Source: Himantopus leucocephalus | Taxonomy: Eukaryota > Chordata > Aves > Charadriiformes > Recurvirostridae | DNA length: 64,000 bases | Direction: 5' to 3' | NCBI GenBank assembly: GCA_003993805.1 | Contig: RSEF01000006.1 | Coordinates: forward strand, 27,313,402-27,377,401 | Shown here: positions 36,881-48,091 of the stretch, one piece after another | Position numbering within the stretch: position 1 is the first letter of the stretch | How the letters are laid out: each line of letters begins with the position of its first letter | The notes under the pieces: model-generated | Databases searched by the model: none | What the model saw: the letters and a program-made list of their open reading frames with translations, nothing else | Told to the model about the DNA's origin: nothing | Translations under genes and position numbers: made by a program

Positions 36881-37380
36881 GCCCCATCCACATCCTTCCT
36901 CCGCCTAACCTTCCAAAGGGAAGGACTGAACAGCACTGTTACAAATGTGTCAGGATGAAGGGTTTTAAGGTAATGACATTTACTTTCCTTCTAATCAAGG
37001 CTAAAACCAGAAAACCCTGGGGAGAAAGTGAGGAAATTATGTTACGCTTAGATGGATTTAGAAATGGAAAGAAAAAATACAAGCTATTTCAGCATTCAAT
37101 GTTATATTTAAAATCTGTTGAATATATGCCTAGAATTCAGTTTGAAATGAAAAATCACAGAAGATTTGTTACACATTTCCATTACATATTACCAAACCTT
37201 CCTCAGACTCTCTTCCCCAGTGAAATGTCAGCTGAATAGGGCATGGGGTATTTCCGCGTGGATAGAAATTCTATTCCCACAAAACCATATTTTGCAATTA
37301 CTACTGTATTTCACCTGTGTTTTTCTGGAGCAGAACTAATCTAATCACAGTACTTAGATTGACAGGATCCATAAGTATTG

Positions 37381-37396
37381 TAATAATAATAATAAT
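37381..37396. repeat. (TAA)5 microsatellite
   Basis: Five tandem copies of TAA. It is a simple repeat and short enough to be stable. Confidence 0.9.
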
Positions 37397-39757
37397 AGTA
37401 ACTAGAAGGACTGCTCAAGTGTGTCTGCTTGTTTAGCCATACAATTCTTTAACATTTTAATCCTTTTGCTGCTGTCTCAATTCTTAACAGTGCTTGAAGA
37501 CAGCATCTGCAACTAAATATTTCCCAGCCCTAAAATAAACTTCATGGAATGAAACAGTAACCCTGGAGATAGCCATTCAGGTCATTCTTCGGGGCTGTAT
37601 AATCGATGTTTCATCACAAAGCTTTTTGTATTTGCTCCCAATAATATTTTGCTTTATTGTGTTCTTGTGATTGCAGTTCTTATTCCAATATGCTTCACAT
37701 ATTTTCCTTGGAATATAATCCTCTTCTGTGTGGATTTGTGCATGTAGGCTTTTGCAAATGCAATTTATTTTTCAATTGGTTTATCAAAGAGCACAGTCAT
37801 CTACCTGGATTAAATGAGCTCATTAGGAAATTAAAACTTTTAGCTTCCTTTAGAACACATTTTATATTTTTTTTTTAGCCAAATACTTTCTTTTTCTTCC
37901 ATGGCACACTCACTGGTCTGTAAGATAATAAATTATGCACACAGACAAATGAACTGGAACAAAATTACCTTTCTTCTGAGTAGCAGATTAGTTTTTCTTT
38001 GTGCATACAGTGGTCTGTCTTCCTGTTGATGTATCCTGAGGATAGGGAAGAAATATATGACAGTCCGGCTAAAAAGGCTAATGGAAGTTAGATGCATTTT
38101 CCTGCCCTCTGGCAGCTGTCTTGGAACCAAGAACAAAACTGGAAAGTGCAACATATTGTGACACTGGACATTTAAAGTAAATTCCCAAGAATTTTCAGCC
38201 AGAGGACTGTACTCTCATCTCTGCAACTTTGATTGATTTCAACTACTGTGGAAGAGAGATTTTTACCAAGATTTAGGCAAGTGGGATTTTGGAATTATTT
38301 CATTAACAGAACTCATCTAATTTAGGAGTTTATCACATTAATCAACTCAACATTTTCCCTCCACTTTTTTTTGCTATCCATTCCCACTGTGGTATCAGAG
38401 TACTTTTGAAACTCTCCCTGACTTATTTTTATCTTGTTAAATTTCTTGAGCTCTAGAGAAAAAATATTGGATCATCAGTTGTAATACTGTACTTTTAAAC
38501 AAATGGTACACATTTTTCTTCCCAAAGCTTCTAGATTTTTTTGATTTATTTTTTTCTTTTTCTTTTAATGAAGCAAGCCAACTCTATCTTATGATACCAG
38601 GTTAAGTGGAGTTTGAAATACTTTGGCAATGTGATGACTTAATCTGTGTGTAATTTGACCTGGTGTATTTTTCTGGACCGAGTTCAGACTGACATCTGAG
38701 CACCTGACAGTCTGTGAAGGAAGGACACTTTGGTGAGAGTCAAAACCCAAAGCTCAGATGAGGAGTGTTTTGTTTACCATAGCCTTGGTAAACATAGATA
38801 TGTTAGATGCCTGGTTAAGGTGTCCTGCCCTGCATTGGGAAATGTGAATTTAAGTTTCACTTCAGATTTGTTTGAAGAGGAAAGCTCAGCTGCTTTGCCA
38901 CGCATCTACTATTGGGATCAGTGGAATCACAATATATCACAAAGCATCTTTCAGGATTAGGCTTTTTGGTTCATATTTGCAAAACCTATTTAGTGTACTT
39001 TGTTCTTAATGTCACTCACAAAATTGTCCAAGCATATTAGGTGCCTTCACGTTATCAAAATCAGTTGGGTAATGAGGGGCTAAATAATTTCATGAGCTTA
39101 GCCTTTTTTCTCCTATTCCTCAACTCCATTTAGATTTAAAAAAAAGGGAAGATAATAGCAGATTTTTCTGTCGCAGGAGGATTCTGAAGATAAATACAGT
39201 AAAGATTATGAGGTGATCTCCGTGAAGTGGGCCCTGCAAGTTTCTTCCCTGAATATAATTAACATATTCTGCAAGGCAAGTACGCATACACCTACTTTAA
39301 CATGTTTTGCAGTAGAAGGAACCGTTAAATATGTGCTTAATCTGAAGCTCATGCTCAAGTGCTTTGTTGAATCAGGCTCTGTAATAACAACCCAGCCTCT
39401 TCTAAACAGTGTTTCTCTATTCCTATGTTCCTGACTAGATTGAGCAATGTACTATTTAATTACATCAGAGCCACTGAATATTGGCGTTCGGCTCACTTAC
39501 AGGTCATGCTTCAGATTTCACTGTTCCCTTGTTTAACAGATGTGACATCTTTACATTAGAGTACCTTATCCTCTAAATAACAAGCCTCCCTTATAATTCA
39601 TTATATATGAAAAAGCAAGAAAACATAGCTCAGAAATGTATTTTGCCAATAAAGCTGCAGAAAGAGCAGAACTGCATTTTTAAATCAGTCTGAAATTAGG
39701 CTCAGAATTACGCAACTTCTCACCTATGGAGACACTTCATGGAAAGTGGAATGAAAC

Positions 39758-39780
39758 TCGTAAGAGCATAGCTCTTACGA
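39758..39780. repeat. Perfect 10-bp inverted repeat
   Basis: TCGTAAGAGC (39758-39767) and its reverse complement GCTCTTACGA (39771-39780) flank a three-base centre ATA. The arms each carry a CpG, which is uncommon in this CpG-poor window. The bases outside do not extend the pairing. Confidence 0.9.
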
Positions 39781-40639
39781 AATATCATTAAAATCAGTGG
39801 AAAACACAGGTGCCAAAAACTAGGCTGACTTGGAGACCTGTCTTTGAGTTTGGACATCTTATTTTGCAGGCGTACAAGATGACTGCTGACCTGTCTCTGT
39901 GCAGTGAGTGGAAGCCAGATCAGAGAATAAGTCTCACGAGCTGCATGGGGCTTTCATCCGAGAGATGTCCGGAAATATCACCCATATCTGACAGTCAGGG
40001 AGATGAGTAAGGACTGGGTCCCTTTCCCTAGCAAGGATTTCCTCAACTGATTCCGAGCTGACAAAGGCTCAGGCTCAATTCAGGGGAGCAGAGGCAAAAT
40101 TAGGAAGGATTTCATGGCTGCTGGTAGAAAGAGTTACTGCCCTAAAAAAACCCAGAGGGATTTGTAGGTCAAACAAAGGAGAGAAATAGCAGCCAAAATA
40201 AAGGACAGGAACAGAAAGGGCACGCACTTTTAATGCTTATTATGGGATTTAGATGCACAACTCCTATTTGTGTCGCGGGATGCATATATGCACAACTGGG
40301 AGATGGCACAGGCATTAGGTCTCACATCTGCTGTAAAAAAAAATGCTCAAAATCCACCTTAATTCAGCCTGCAGAGATTAGGCAGGCTTCTCCAGGGCTG
40401 TGAAAAGATCACTGCTGTAGTAGTGGGGTCTAAAAGCCAACCTGCAATTTCACCGACTGTGCAAGTCCTGCACATGCACAGAGTGAGCAGCATTACTGTC
40501 TTGTCCACCTGAACATTTCAGAAAATATTTAAAAAGGAAGAGAAATGCCTCACACCTGTGCTTTAAAAAACTAACAAAGAGAATAGGGAGCACAACAAAG
40601 GCAATATGAAAACAGGGCTTGAGCCAGCAGCTCGACTCT

Positions 40640-40770
40640 AACCTGACTTTTATCTATTGATGAATGCAAATTGGCATTCTCCCCTTAATAAATTAAATCA
40701 AGCTTTGATGAAATATACAAATCAATCAATTTGTGTATTTAAGGTTTCTTGTATAAGCAATGTCAAACAA
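40640..40770. promoter_or_regulatory. Candidate noncoding element with POU octamer match
   Basis: This carries an exact ATGCAAAT octamer (40664-40671) close to AATAAATTAAATCAA and AATCAATCAATTTG words, which resemble homeodomain and PBX/HOX-type sites. An exact octamer is expected about twice by chance in 64 kb counting both strands, so it is suggestive only. Confidence 0.18.
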
Positions 40771-42729
40771 GACAATGTATCCAGGCCCACAGTGCTCTTC
40801 ATAAATCCTTTAGCATATTCCTACTTGGAGGTATACATTTTATGGGAATTGATGATTTGGAATAGGTTCATCATTCATTTCACTACAAAAAAGAACAGGG
40901 GGTAGATATGATAAATTGGTAACTACAGGCATCAACATATTTTTAATCCTCTTGATCAATTGCTTCCCTCAGACTTTGTCTGCAATGCAGGGTGGTTATG
41001 GTAGTTCACAGGCTTTAATAATACAAAAATATTTGAACAAATAATTGTGGGTTTTTTCACACATTTTACTGGGTAGATAAAGTACATTTTAAAAATGCTA
41101 TGGTATTCTTTAAAAGGCCCATAAAGACTGCATTTAAGCTGAGACAAGACTGCACCATAAGACTTGCACAACGATAAGCATCTGTCACGATGTTCAATCT
41201 TGCTGCCCCAAATCATGTAGTAGTAATTCCTACTTTGAAAAACCTCTCCAGTAAATTAAGATGCTCTGTGCACAGCTTATGTCTGAGTGGCAAGAAGTTA
41301 TAGGTATGCCACCAGACTTGCTCTTGAACTGTTTTCAAGTTTTTCATTATTTTCTTACAATGAAATCCCATCTAATGAATCCCCTCCTCTGCCAATCTCC
41401 TGGAGATGTTTTCAGAGATATTCTGCTTTCACATATATTTCACAAATCTTTCTCCTAAAGGCTTAGAGCAATATTCACATATATATTCCAAATGAGCCTT
41501 AAAAAAAGTGTATCCTTTCCGTTTTGAATCACTCCATTTCTTTTTCAGATCTCCCCTCAGCTGAATTTCTGCAACTGTTATTAGGACACAAGGTTCATTG
41601 GAGTGAACAGATATTAAATGGCTTTGCATTAGCCCTTTCTTCTTTGAGATAACATTATCTTACCTGAATTAGGCCATGTATGCTCCAGGCAATGAGAGAT
41701 GATCCAGGGTAACAGTGGCACAGGAGATCATACAGGTTAGGAAAGTGGGACTAATTAGCTTTCTGCAGAAACAGAACAGTGTATTTCAGAGACAGCATCA
41801 TGCAAGTGCCACTGTACTACTTTGGGACCACGTCTGTATCTCTGAACAATGTTAGGCAGTTGTACTGTGTGGGTTATTTCTAGCTCTGGCATTTGCACAT
41901 CACATACCATTGTAAATGTCCATAAGGTCTTCAGAGGCCCCTTCTACCGTAACGAGCTGTTTAACTTTCTGGAGCAAGGCCAACAAAATGGAGAAAATAC
42001 CGAGCGTGCTAGGTCTTCTTTCTGAATTGTGATTGTTTGGAGGACACTAGGAAATAACAAAAGTTCTTTCAGGTAAATAGTCGTAATTGCTAGTTTTGAT
42101 TGTTTCAGTTAACATTATCGTTTAACCAGAGAGGTAAGTAAGGGTACTGCATCCGCAGAGGAGACTCCATTTCCCTGTGATCCCCAAAGCTAAAACCTCT
42201 CTTGGAGCAGTTTCAGCCCAGCTACCTCAGCTGTGTTCTGTTGTGCCCCATTGTTAGCGATGCACCTTTTTTGAGGCATCGGTACCACACTCATCGGTAT
42301 GATGGAGAGACATGTGTTACTAAGGGATTTGTGGAGGAGGTAGATACAGAGAAAAATATTAACATCTTCTGTTGAGCAACGCTCAGCTGCAGTGTTGTGA
42401 AGGTAAGAAAATGTTGCTGACATCAACGACTGCTTAAAGATTGATCTGCAAACAGTGTGTTCCTTATGTAAGTGCTTAATGCATGACTTAGAAATAAATG
42501 CGTTTTAAAGCTTCTCTGCCATTTACCTGTTACAGAGCATTGTATCATACATATTGTGTCTGCCTAAATTGCCCAAGTTTGAAAGGTGAATAGGTATTTT
42601 TCCAGGAAGCTAAGAATTAAACATTTTTCTCTTTCCTTTAAAAAGAATCAGCCTTTAATTCATCTTATATCCACTACTAGTCAGGCACACGCTAAACTGA
42701 AATGCTCAGTACCCACAAATACATTTTAT
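40771..42729. other. Noncoding DNA, no gene seen
   Basis: Open frames are under 90 codons and without splice pairs. No RNA gene or named repeat is seen before the CR1 fragment at 42730. Confidence 0.65.
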
Positions 42730-42930
42730 TTCATAAAGTCACATGGTTGGAAAGAATTTCAAGTGGTCATTTAATTCATCCTTCTGTGCTAGCGTTAATC
42801 TTAATGAAGAGCTGTCCAGTCTGCCTTAAAAGATTTTCACCCTTGTAACCTTCCCAGGATGTCCCTCTCAGTTCTTTCTGTTAGAAAGTTCCTCTCTAAA
42901 GGTAACCCAAATCTCACTTACTCAGTTCAC
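42730..42930 (-). repeat. CR1 LINE fragment, 3' end (sense -)
   Basis: The + strand shows the antisense of a CR1 3' end. The order is CATAAAGTCACATGGTTGGAAAG, then GTGGTCATTTAATTCATCC (consensus near AGATCATCTAGTCCAACC), then GTCCAGTCTGCC. Farther in, TTAGAAAGTTCCTCTC and AACCCAAATCTCAC match the CR1 words near AGAAAGTTCTTCCTAA and AACCTAAATCTCCC. The element is 5'-truncated with internal deletions and is an old copy. It carries no coding part. Confidence 0.75.
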
Positions 42931-42939
42931 ACATGTTAA

Positions 42940-42957
42940 GCTTCACCATGGTGAAGC
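42940..42957. repeat. Perfect 18-bp palindrome
   Basis: GCTTCACCATGGTGAAGC reads the same on both strands. It lies just beyond the 5'-truncation point of the CR1 fragment and is followed at once by a T-rich run (42959-42980). A hairpin followed by T residues resembles a terminator shape, but that has no meaning for pol II here and the hairpin has no loop. It is probably coincidental, or a scar of the insertion. Confidence 0.9.
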
Positions 42958-42958
42958 C

Positions 42959-42980
42959 TTTTTTTTATTTTTTTTTTTTT
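42959..42980. repeat. T-rich run
   Basis: T residues broken by one A directly follow the palindrome. It is a simple sequence. Confidence 0.85.
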
Positions 42981-45572
42981 ACTATTCTATTTCCTCCTCA
43001 GAATTCTTAAATCTGCTTTTTCCTTTACAGCCATGTTTTTGTGTTGCCTTGTGGTTTTTTTAATGGGTTCTTGTCAGATGCTGAAAAATTTTTCATCCGT
43101 TGCTGAAAACTGCTCGGAACATTACTGCTGAGGTTTTCCCTGCATTGAATGAAGGCAAATGCCTTCAGAAATGGTGGACTGTGGTGTTTATGTGTGCTGA
43201 TATATTTGTTTGTGGAAGGGGTCAATCATAAATGAATCTCGGAACTGCATCTTGCTCTAAACTCTATCTTCTCTTCAGGGAGCTTTTAGATATAATCTCA
43301 TTTCCCCTATTTTGAAGTTATTAATCCTTTTCAGTTTTCTTCAAGGTGTCTTTTGTCTCTGTCTCTGTCTCTCCCCCTCTTTGGGAACCTATGTTTGTTT
43401 GGAGCTTTGCTAATTGATTATGTCAATGATCTCCAAGAGAGGATGCTCCAGGACCTGAAAAATCTAGGAGGTTGTTTGAGAAGACTTTCTCAGCTGAAAA
43501 AGCAAAGGTTTAGGTAGATAAAATACAACCAAGCAACGTATGTAGGAGATGTACCAGTTTCTCGAACAGTAATTTGAAACCAGCAGAGTTTTTTGAGTCT
43601 ATAAGGAGACCATGACAAGGGCAAAGTCTGAAGACCTATGAAAACTTCATTCCCACAAAGGGTGATCACTGTCCATGCAGATGACTTATTTGTCTCTCAG
43701 GCAGGGGCTGGTTTCTGAGAGGAAAGAGCTCAAGGAATCATCAACAAGCCACCAGTATGCAATGCTTAAGGGTTTGCATTTCATCGCAGCACTGCTTAGG
43801 TTTTACATATGCAGCTGAAGAAATACACATTTCAGGTGGCACTGGGATACAGTGGGAATGGAAATAGTGTCTGAAATTTTGAATGCAAACCCTAAATGAA
43901 ATGACATCCCAGTGTGAAGCAAACGCATTTGTCACTTATTACTGGCAAGCTGAATATCTGCTTCCTCACAGCTTTGACTATTAACAGTGAGCTGCTTAAC
44001 TGAAACACGACACGCATGCGAGGGGATGTCAGTTTTCTTTTCCAGTCTGGAAATGCCAACATTTCCCTCAACTAATTTCTCTGGCTGGGTGAGTTTATGG
44101 CTTAATTTATGTCTGGAGAAAAATCAAGTTTAGGTTCAAGGAGCTGTCTAACTTCTTTCTCCTGCCACTCTCTGCAACTCTCCACTCCTGACAAGGATGG
44201 AGATATTACATGAATTTCTGAAAGAAAGGAGTTGTCCATTTTGGCTCCCCAGGATGGAGTGTTCTTCAAGTGTCCCACTTGTTCTCTGCTTTGTCCTTTT
44301 TGCTCCATCATATCTCTCAGTACAAGCAGAGATCAGAAGTAGTTATTAAACTGAAGGGTATATGAGGTCCAACAGTACTGGCTTCAGAGCTACTGAGAGT
44401 GGAGTAGGGGATGTCACCCGGTGGCTGCAAGTCACTGGTCTGAGGATAGACCAGCCCTGTAAATATTGAGTGTGAGCAGCCCAGTTCTGCTTCAGCCTGT
44501 GATGCCATCCCATGCTGGTCACCTCTTCCCAGATGCATCCACCCATGTTCTCCGCTCCTAAAAGTCTCCAACAGCACTCTCCCAAGTGGGGAGATGTGGG
44601 GGAATAAGAGTAGCACACGTAGAATATGCCTGGGAAGGAGGAAAAAAGCACAGGGAAGAAAATCTTGGGGAGTTTTTATGAGGAGACCTTATGTCACATC
44701 CCACAATCTGCAGGGACACCTTGCTCATTTCCATGCTTCCATCTACATAAATTAAGCCAGCATACATCTGGATCCCAGAGTTGTAGGAACACATCTAGTA
44801 TTCTGTGTCCATGTGGTGCTAAATCATTATTTTGTTTTGCTCTTCTTTGCAGTGAAATTAAAACTCAGCAATGTGTAGGAGTAATTCCTTGCACTCTGCA
44901 ATTGTAACATTTGCCTTTTTGGCAATTGGAGATTGAAATAGAGATGCTAAGGTTTGCACTGAGGAATGTGGCGTTCACAGCAAGGAACAGCTAAGGTCCT
45001 CTGGGGTTCAATGTCATGGAGGCAGAATTTGTAATATGTCACTACTGGGTTTCATATTCATTAATGTTTGTTTGCGCTGACATTATACTGCCCATTTTTT
45101 TAACCTTGTCAAGTGTTTCTCAAGTTTCAAGCAATTTTCTTTCATCAAAACACAAGAATTGTTCATCCTCTGTAAATGCTGTTAGTTCAGAACATGATCT
45201 GCAGAAGCACAGATTTTAAGTCTGTTCTTGTTGATCTCCTAAGTTGCACAACCCAAAGAACACCACCTGGTAATTCTTGCATCAAACCTTACACTTGGCC
45301 TAAAACAACACATGTCAAGAACGTGTCATTGTGATGTAAAGATCCGAATTGATGAAGAATTGTAATATTTTCCCCAATATTCATTTTTTGACCAGAAGTG
45401 GTAATACTGAACAGCATCTTATTAAACACCTCATTTCACTTTTAAATTTTCATGCTTCGTACAACTTCCTTAAAAACACAATGGGTACCATTAAACATTG
45501 TGTAGTATGATAAATTTTAAACACACCAGATTAACACTAGATATTCTTTCTATGCATCCAATAAAATTTTAG
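42981..45572. other. Noncoding DNA, no gene seen
   Basis: It holds a short (GTCTCT)n-like run near 43356-43376. Three minus-strand frames and a + frame overlap at 44317-44907, which points to composition rather than genes. No splice pairs or motifs support coding. Confidence 0.6.
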
Positions 45573-45760
45573 TGTGATAGACAGTGAAATTGGCAGAGAA
45601 GCACTTAGATTAATTGTTACTAAGGGAATAGACTTTTCAAGAGATTTTTTAGATGCTTCTTGTACTTGGGCTGAAAATCCCATAAGAACTTCCACACTTG
45701 GGGATTTTAGCACCTTTTCTTCTACTTCCAAAGAGGACCCCCCCAGTACAAAAGATCTGT
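45573..45760 (+). CDS. Coding-like open frame, unknown
   Basis: After an ATTTTAG acceptor-like site, one frame stays open for about 97 codons (45574-45867). The first 60 residues look protein-like: VIDSEIGREALRLIVTKG, then IDFSRDFLDASCTWAENP, then RTSTLGDFSTFSSTSKEDPP. Composition is balanced, with acidic, basic and hydrophobic residues, unlike the T-driven translations nearby. There is no clear donor, the acceptor has a weak pyrimidine tract, and the last part runs into an AT microsatellite. The reverse strand is also open for 64 codons. It may be a decayed exon, a pseudogene fragment or chance. I recognise no family. Confidence 0.2.
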
Positions 45761-45825
45761 ATTATGAGAAGTGTAACACTCAAAAAATCTTGGTTTATGG
45801 GCAGAGAGAAAGCGCATCTTACATG

Positions 45826-45838
45826 TATATATATATAT
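45826..45838. repeat. Short (AT)n run
   Basis: About six and a half AT units lie inside a slightly longer palindromic stretch (ACAT...ATGT). Confidence 0.85.
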
Positions 45839-46173
45839 GTAAAGCCAAGAACTTATTGTTAATATAATAGAAATCTTAAGTCTTACCATTAGTAGTCCAG
45901 ATCTAAATATTACCAAAAAATAAAGAATAATACAGTTAGAACTGTTATACACACACTTCCTGGTTTCTACCCTTTTCCTGGTGTTATGCTTTCCCTTCCC
46001 CTGTTCTTCAGTGTGCTGAGACCTGTGGTTTCTTTCTGGCATTGGTGCTGTTGGGATGTTTTGGAGACTCGTCAGCATCTGGAGACCTTTGCAGGGTGAA
46101 ATATGTTGTTTGTGTTGATGGTTTCTCTTTCCTCAATCTAGGATCCACTTGGGGTCACTTACATGTTCTCTAG

Positions 46174-46206
46174 CACACTTTTTACACCTTTTACACACTT
46201 TTACAG
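46174..46206 (+). repeat. Imperfect tandem repeat, CACTTTTACAC-like
   Basis: CACACTTTTTACAC, CTTTTACACACT and TTTACA follow one another as near-copies of an 11-13 base unit. It is local slippage or a small duplication. Confidence 0.65.
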
Positions 46207-47952
46207 GTAAAACAGGACTGTGCACCTGCTCATGCCAGAACACTTGCTCAGTATTCCAGTTCTGCTTTGGCTGGACCAGCCTTTCTCTGACATGAGTGCA
46301 GGAGGGAAGATGCTCTCACAACCACTTATGGAAAGAAGAAACTTTTTCCTGGCCAGACTGATATGACTTGCCCACACGCACATGATGAAAACAATCTCCA
46401 GAGCTAGAGTTAGGAAGAAATTAATTCCTCAGGCAGGTTAGCAGTGGCTATTGGAGGTTTTTCCTTGTCTTTTTAGTGTGGAAAATACTGCATTTGCATC
46501 AACATCTGGCTATTTGCTCCTAAAAATCGTCTTCTTCCTGAAGGCCTAAAGCATTGGTTGTGCCTTTGAGATCTCCTGTGGTGCACAGTACTGGTGGAGA
46601 TCTTTTTTTCTTTTTTGATAATACCAATCTAAAATTTGATGGCATTCGGAAAAGGAGGAGTCAGAGGTTGTGCTGGGCTCATGGGAGGAGAAACTAATGT
46701 GGTGTTGGCCCTCTGGGATTAGTTAGATGATGACCAGAACCAATTACCCATGTGGCTGATGTTCTCATATATGTGTCCTGGCGAGTAGTTAGAGTCATTC
46801 ATTGGTCAAAGGCATGAAAATCATTCCAACAAGAATGTGAATGGCTAACTCTGCGGCTTTATAATTGATGATTTAAAAAAGGAAGAATAAGATTAGAATG
46901 TTTCTATGGCAAATAACAGACAAATTCCTTAATATGCAAAGCATTTATTTTTATGCAAGCTGTGCTTGTATAGTTTCTCTGGACAGGAATCCAAAGCAGC
47001 TGTGCTTTTCTCTTTGAATTCCTCCGCAGGTTATAATGAAGCATGCTCCCAAACTACTGAACAGCATTTAAAGCTCTATTTTTAATCTTGTCATTCTTAT
47101 CTTGTTCCAAACTGCCCAAGTTTTTTACCTCATGGATTTTAAGTCACCAGCAGAATTAATAAAAAGAGGGAAGTGAGGAAAGACAGAATCCTGTTGTTCC
47201 ATAATGCAGTCAGACTCCCAATTATATTCTTTTTGTTAACCACACACGGGAAGCAACTGCCCTCTCACTTTGCTCAGGTGCGAAGGGTATAAAAGTGGAC
47301 AAGTTCTCACCAGACTGAGGAAGAAATCAAAGAGATTGAGAACGCCCAGAAACCATATTTGTGAGGGCAGAAAGAATATGTCATATATCCTATTCTATGT
47401 GATTTCAGTGTGTTTGCAAATGGCTGAAATTGGGTGAATAATGAGGGGAGTTGGTTCAGTGCCAGAGTGAAAAACTACTGCTGTGAAGGAAAAGTCTCCT
47501 TTCTCAAAGGAGACATTTTCTGAAATGAAACATGCCATTTTGAAAGAAAGAGTCTGAATGCTTAATTTAGAAAGCGCTGGTACGAGATGGTCTGGCTTTA
47601 CCAAATGTGAATGTCTGGGTGTGAAAATACACAAAGTGTATGGGCTGGTCCTCAACACAAGATCACAGTAGGGTTAGTGAATCAGCTATCCGCCTAAAAA
47701 TTAAAATGAAAACCATTATCCAGCTCCAGCAGGGCTGGGTGCAACCACAAATGCTGATGAAGCAAAGAGCTGGAGGAAGGGACTCCGCAGTCCCCATCAC
47801 CTTGTAGGGACCCTGTCCCTGTCCTTTCCAGCTTGCCTGGCCTGCCTCAGGGTGTCCCAGGACTTCTCAAAGCTCCTTGTGTCCATTTCCCAACAGCTCC
47901 AAGCCAGGAATCTGCTGCTTTATGCTTTCCTATTTCTTCTCTCTCACTGCAG

Positions 47953-48091
47953 GTCTGATCTTGCAGGGAACTTGGAAGAAATTTCAGCTCTGTGGAAACT
48001 GTTGCACCGTGTTAGGATAATCCTTTGGGAGACAGCAGCTAAGGACCTCCTGATGCAGAGGCACTGGGCTGATCGGACGCTTCCCAAAGAG
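47953..48091 (+). CDS. Best candidate internal exon, unknown gene
   Basis: This 139-bp stretch has both splice sites in near-ideal form. A long T/C tract ends in CACTGCAG (AG at 47951-47952), and AAAGAG is followed by GTATGT at 48092. Only one frame is open through it. It enters after one base of a split codon and leaves at a codon boundary. The peptide begins SDLAGNLEEISALWKLLHRV, continues RIILWETAAKDLLMQRHW and ends ADRTLPKE. It is predicted to be helical and amphipathic. The other two frames have stops, so the open frame is mildly supportive. I do not recognise the family. Its exit phase does not fit direct splicing to 54896-55110. An lncRNA exon or a pseudo-exon is also possible. Confidence 0.33.

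Larger units (their letters stand above)
36881..40639. other. Noncoding DNA, no gene seen
   Basis: AT-rich sequence. It holds (TAA)5 at 37381-37396 and a perfect 10-bp inverted repeat at 39758-39780. Open frames are under 95 codons and AT-driven. Nothing else can be supported. Confidence 0.65.
45761..47952. other. Noncoding DNA, no gene seen
   Basis: It holds an AT run at 45826-45838 and an imperfect tandem of a CACTTTTACAC-type unit at 46174-46206. Open frames are short or overlap on both strands. The last 35 bases before 47953 are strongly pyrimidine-rich and form the acceptor tract of the next feature. Confidence 0.6.

Noticed and set aside
46680..46730. GATTAGTTAGATGATGACC resembling the CR1 3' motif
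   Set aside because: Only one short word matches and the required following words are absent.
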